Shown here in pieces: positions 6,635 to 9,135 of a stretch of DNA of 9,135 bases. The notes under the pieces were generated by a model. The model saw nothing but the letters and a program-made list of their open reading frames with translations, was not told the origin of the DNA and ran no database searches. The stretch lies in NCBI GenBank assembly GCA_946549155.1, contig CAMNQN010000139.1, positions 1-9,135 on the forward strand. Direction: 5' to 3'. Source of the stretch: an uncultured Lachnospiraceae bacterium. GTDB lineage: Bacteria > Bacillota > Clostridia > Lachnospirales > Lachnospiraceae. Each line of letters begins with the position of its first letter. Positions within the stretch are counted from its first letter, which is position 1. The position numbers and the translations under genes are program-made.

Positions 6635-9046
6635 ATGAAGGTTTTATATAGTTGGCTAAAAGAGTATGTGGACATTGATATCACGCCGAAGGAGCTGGAG
6701 GAGAAGCTGTTCTCCGTGGGCTTCGAGGTGGAAGGCATGGAATATCTGGGTGAAAACCTGGAGAAGGTGGTGGTGGGACAGATCACTGCCATGGAGCATT
6801 ACGAAGGCACCCATCTGCAGATCTGTCATATTGACTGCGGAAGCGAAGGGGCGGATCACCTGATCCTGACCGGCGCTGACAATGTATTTGTGGGAGCCAA
6901 GGTGCCGGCGGCCCTGGTGGGGGCGAAGCTTCCCTGCGGCCTGGACATCCAGCCCAGAAAAATGGTGGATATGGTATCCTACGGTATGCTGTGTTCCGGC
7001 CAGGAGCTGTGCCTGAACGAGGACTGGTATCCGGGTGCAGGAGTGAACGGCATTCTCATTCTGAAGGAGGATGCGCCTCTTGGCATGGATATCCGGAACT
7101 ATCTGGAGTTGGATGACTACCTGTTTGATATCTCCATCACAGCGAACCGTCCGGACTGCCAGTCTGTGGTGGGAATTGCCAGGGAGGTGGCCGCGGCCCT
7201 GAACAAGCCCTTCCGGGCTCCGGATATGAGCTATGAGGAGGACGGCACCGTAAATGCCGCCATCAGCGTGGAGGTTCTGGATAAGGAAACCTGCCCCAGA
7301 TATGTGGGACATTACGTATATGATGTGAAAAATATGGAGGCTCCGCTGTGGATGAAGCGGCGTCTGATTGCGGTGGGCCATAATGCCATCAATGCCATGG
7401 TGGATATCACCAACTATGTGCTGGAGGAGATTGGCCAGCCCATGCATGCCTTCGACCTGAACGATCTGGAAGGCTCCTCCATCGTGGTGAGACGGGCGCA
7501 GGACGGGGAAAAGCTGGTGACGCTGGATGGAAAAGAACGCGTTCTTGGCCACAATAACCTGCTGATCTGCGACAAGGCAAAGGGCGTGGGCCTGGCCGGC
7601 GTGATGGGCGGCCAGAACAGTGAGATCAAGGACAGCACCAGAGAGGTGTTGTTTGAATCGGCGAAATTCTTAAAGGATAATGTCCGCAAGACCTCCAGAG
7701 GCCTGGGGCTGCGTTCCGACGCGGCGGCCCGGTTTGAGAAGGGGATTGACGAGTACACAGTGGAGTGCGGTATGGCCCGTGCCCTGCATTTGTGCCAGAA
7801 GCTGGGCGTGGCAAAGATCAGCTCCTCCCATTTTGATGTGTCCGCAGGCGCTTCCAGGGAGAAGCGGGTGATTCAGGTGGAGACAGGGAAGGTCAATGAA
7901 GTCCTTGGCATCCAGGTTCCGAAGGAGGAGATGGTGCGCATCCTGAAGGCGCTGCAGTTTGAGGTAGAATGTGAGGACGGCGTGCTGACGCTGGCCATTC
8001 CCAGATACCGGGAAGATGTGGAGGGGTACCAGGATATCGCGGAGGAAATTATCCGGGAATACGGCTATGATAAGGTAACGCCCACCTTTTTGGATACCGC
8101 AAAGGTAACCAACGGCGGCCTGAATCCGGCTCAGAAAAAGGAGCTGGAGGTGAAAGAGTTTTTGTGCACCCAGGGATATTATGAGATCCAGACCATCGCC
8201 ATGACGGCAAAGACGGATTTTGATATGTTCCTGATTCCGGAGGACGCCAAGGAGCGCAGGGTGGTGGAGCTTCTGAATCCCATCACAGAGAATCTCAGCA
8301 TTATGCGGACCTTTATGGCGCCTTCCATGGTGAAGGTGATGGAGAACAATATCAAAAACGGCAACGGGGAGACCCGCTTCTTTGAGATGGCCAACATCTA
8401 CCTGCCCAAGGCGCTGCCGCTGACGGAGCCGCCGGTGGAGGAGAAGATGCTTTGTCTGGGAGCCTGCGGCCCCAGGGAGGATTTCTTTGCGCTGAAGGGG
8501 ACGCTGGAAGCCTTTGCCTGTTATCATGACCTGACCTTCACTTACAGGCGGGGGACCGTACCCTATCTGCATCCCGGCAGAACAGCGGAGGTTTACTGTA
8601 AGGGCGTAAAGATCGGCCATCTGGGACAGCTCCGTTATGAGGTGATTGACAATATGAATATCGCCGGAGGAAAGAAGGCGGATACGAAGATTTTCCTGGC
8701 GGAGCTGGATTACAGCCTTCTTTGTACGCTGTTTAAGGAGGCCATCAGGTATGTGCCGGAGAGCGGATTTGCCGGAAACCAGCGGGACATCTCTGTACTC
8801 ATTGATAAGAGCGTGGAGTGCGGCACCATCGTGGAGGCCATCATGGCCTGCGATCCCCTGGTAAAAAAGGTGAGCCTGTTCGATATCTTTGAGAGTGAAA
8901 AACTGGGGGCAGATAAGAAGAGCATGGCCTTTAACATCCAACTGGCCTCCGATGAGGCAGATGTCACAGACGCAATGACCGATCAGGTATTCGAGAAGGT
9001 GATCGCGGCGCTGAGTCAGCAGTTCGGGGCGCAGATGCGGGCGTAG
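6635..9046 (+). CDS. pheT: phenylalanyl-tRNA synthetase beta subunit
   Basis: The 803-residue beta subunit, which binds tRNA-Phe and edits mischarged Tyr-tRNA. It lies 13 bases after pheS, with GGAGGAG at 6625-6631 before the ATG. Domains in order: an N-terminal segment; an EMAP-type tRNA-binding OB fold at about 40-150; the ANRPDC motif (170-175); the B3/4 editing domain at about 205-380, with AINAMVDITNYVLEE (251-265), QPMHAFDL (268-275) and GLRSDAAARFEKGID (358-372); B5 at about 410-478, ending near IPRYREDVEG (455-464); an inactive synthetase-like core at about 480-690; and a C-terminal FDX-ACB anticodon-binding domain at about 709-802, starting at FAGNQRDISVLID. The length is normal for the full bacterial form and no domain is missing. 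It is controlled with pheS by the upstream T-box. No terminator is visible before the window ends. Confidence 0.98.
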   Translation: MKVLYSWLKEYVDIDITPKELEEKLFSVGFEVEGMEYLGENLEKVVVGQITAMEHYEGTHLQICHIDCGSEGADHLILTGADNVFVGAKVPAALVGAKLPCGLDIQPRKMVDMVSYGMLCSGQELCLNEDWYPGAGVNGILILKEDAPLGMDIRNYLELDDYLFDISITANRPDCQSVVGIAREVAAALNKPFRAPDMSYEEDGTVNAAISVEVLDKETCPRYVGHYVYDVKNMEAPLWMKRRLIAVGHNAINAMVDITNYVLEEIGQPMHAFDLNDLEGSSIVVRRAQDGEKLVTLDGKERVLGHNNLLICDKAKGVGLAGVMGGQNSEIKDSTREVLFESAKFLKDNVRKTSRGLGLRSDAAARFEKGIDEYTVECGMARALHLCQKLGVAKISSSHFDVSAGASREKRVIQVETGKVNEVLGIQVPKEEMVRILKALQFEVECEDGVLTLAIPRYREDVEGYQDIAEEIIREYGYDKVTPTFLDTAKVTNGGLNPAQKKELEVKEFLCTQGYYEIQTIAMTAKTDFDMFLIPEDAKERRVVELLNPITENLSIMRTFMAPSMVKVMENNIKNGNGETRFFEMANIYLPKALPLTEPPVEEKMLCLGACGPREDFFALKGTLEAFACYHDLTFTYRRGTVPYLHPGRTAEVYCKGVKIGHLGQLRYEVIDNMNIAGGKKADTKIFLAELDYSLLCTLFKEAIRYVPESGFAGNQRDISVLIDKSVECGTIVEAIMACDPLVKKVSLFDIFESEKLGADKKSMAFNIQLASDEADVTDAMTDQVFEKVIAALSQQFGAQMRA

Positions 9047-9069
9047 GAAGCTGGGTTTAATTTAGCAGA

Positions 9070-9135
9070 GGACGCAGGAAGGGAAAGCGCGGAGCCGACA
9101 CTGTCATCTGGAAAACTGCTTCGAATACCAAGAAA
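9070..9135 (+). repeat. candidate structured RNA / dispersed repeat, copy 2 (cut by window end)
   Basis: The 5' part of a second copy of the element at 4958-5163. It begins 23 bases after the pheT stop, in the same orientation as the gene. The three conserved blocks, GGACGCAGGA (9070-9079), CATCTGGAAAA (9105-9115) and TACCAAGAAA (9126-9135), keep exactly the same spacing as in copy 1, while the sequence between them has diverged. The block GGACGCAGGAAG (9070-9081) is a perfect complement of the 3' arm of copy 1 (5152-5163), better than copy 1's own 5' arm. A short GGTTTA stretch lies 16 bases before both copies (4942-4947 and 9054-9059). The 3' arm would lie beyond the window. Confidence 0.5.

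Noticed and set aside
7670..8941. 423-codon minus-strand ORF opposite pheT, with similar long antisense ORFs opposite both permeases
   Set aside because: Their His/Gln-rich composition is typical of the antisense of GC-rich coding frames. They sit opposite well-conserved proteins and have no start signals.

Overview
The window looks like a moderately GC-rich Clostridia chromosome, most likely Lachnospiraceae. The signs are strong AAGGAGG-type ribosome binding sites, a Phe T-box riboswitch ahead of pheS-pheT, a B. subtilis-like PheS with a four-cysteine insert, and a two-permease ABC importer of a type common in gut Clostridia. All genes are on the + strand.

Region 1 (1-3440) is the 3' part of an ABC importer operon. 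It holds the C-terminal half of a tandem ATPase (5' end outside the window), two BPD_transp_2-type permeases, and a small membrane-anchored protein of unknown function. The last three genes are joined by ATGA stop/start overlaps, so the small protein is probably an accessory of the transporter. A strong intrinsic terminator closes the operon. The substrate cannot be read from the sequence. The second nucleotide-binding domain is degenerate in both Walker A and Walker B.

Region 2 (3441-4927) is a stand-alone MATE-family multidrug/cation antiporter gene.

Region 3 (4928-5601) is a 674-base stretch without a convincing gene. It starts with a roughly 206-nt element (4958-5163) that can close on itself through a long imperfect helix and contains several local hairpins. 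A sigma-A-type promoter follows, then a complete T-box leader with a UUC (Phe) specifier codon and its terminator, then a short leader before pheS.

Region 4 (5602-9046) is pheS-pheT, encoding the two subunits of phenylalanyl-tRNA synthetase. The T-box should raise their expression when uncharged tRNA-Phe accumulates.

Region 5 (9047-9135): 23 bases after the pheT stop, the first 66 nt of a second copy of the region 3 element begins and is cut by the window end. The two copies align without gaps, and their identity is concentrated in three blocks. Both lie 23-30 nt after a stop codon in the same orientation as the gene. This possible structured RNA or dispersed repeat family is the most unexplained feature here.
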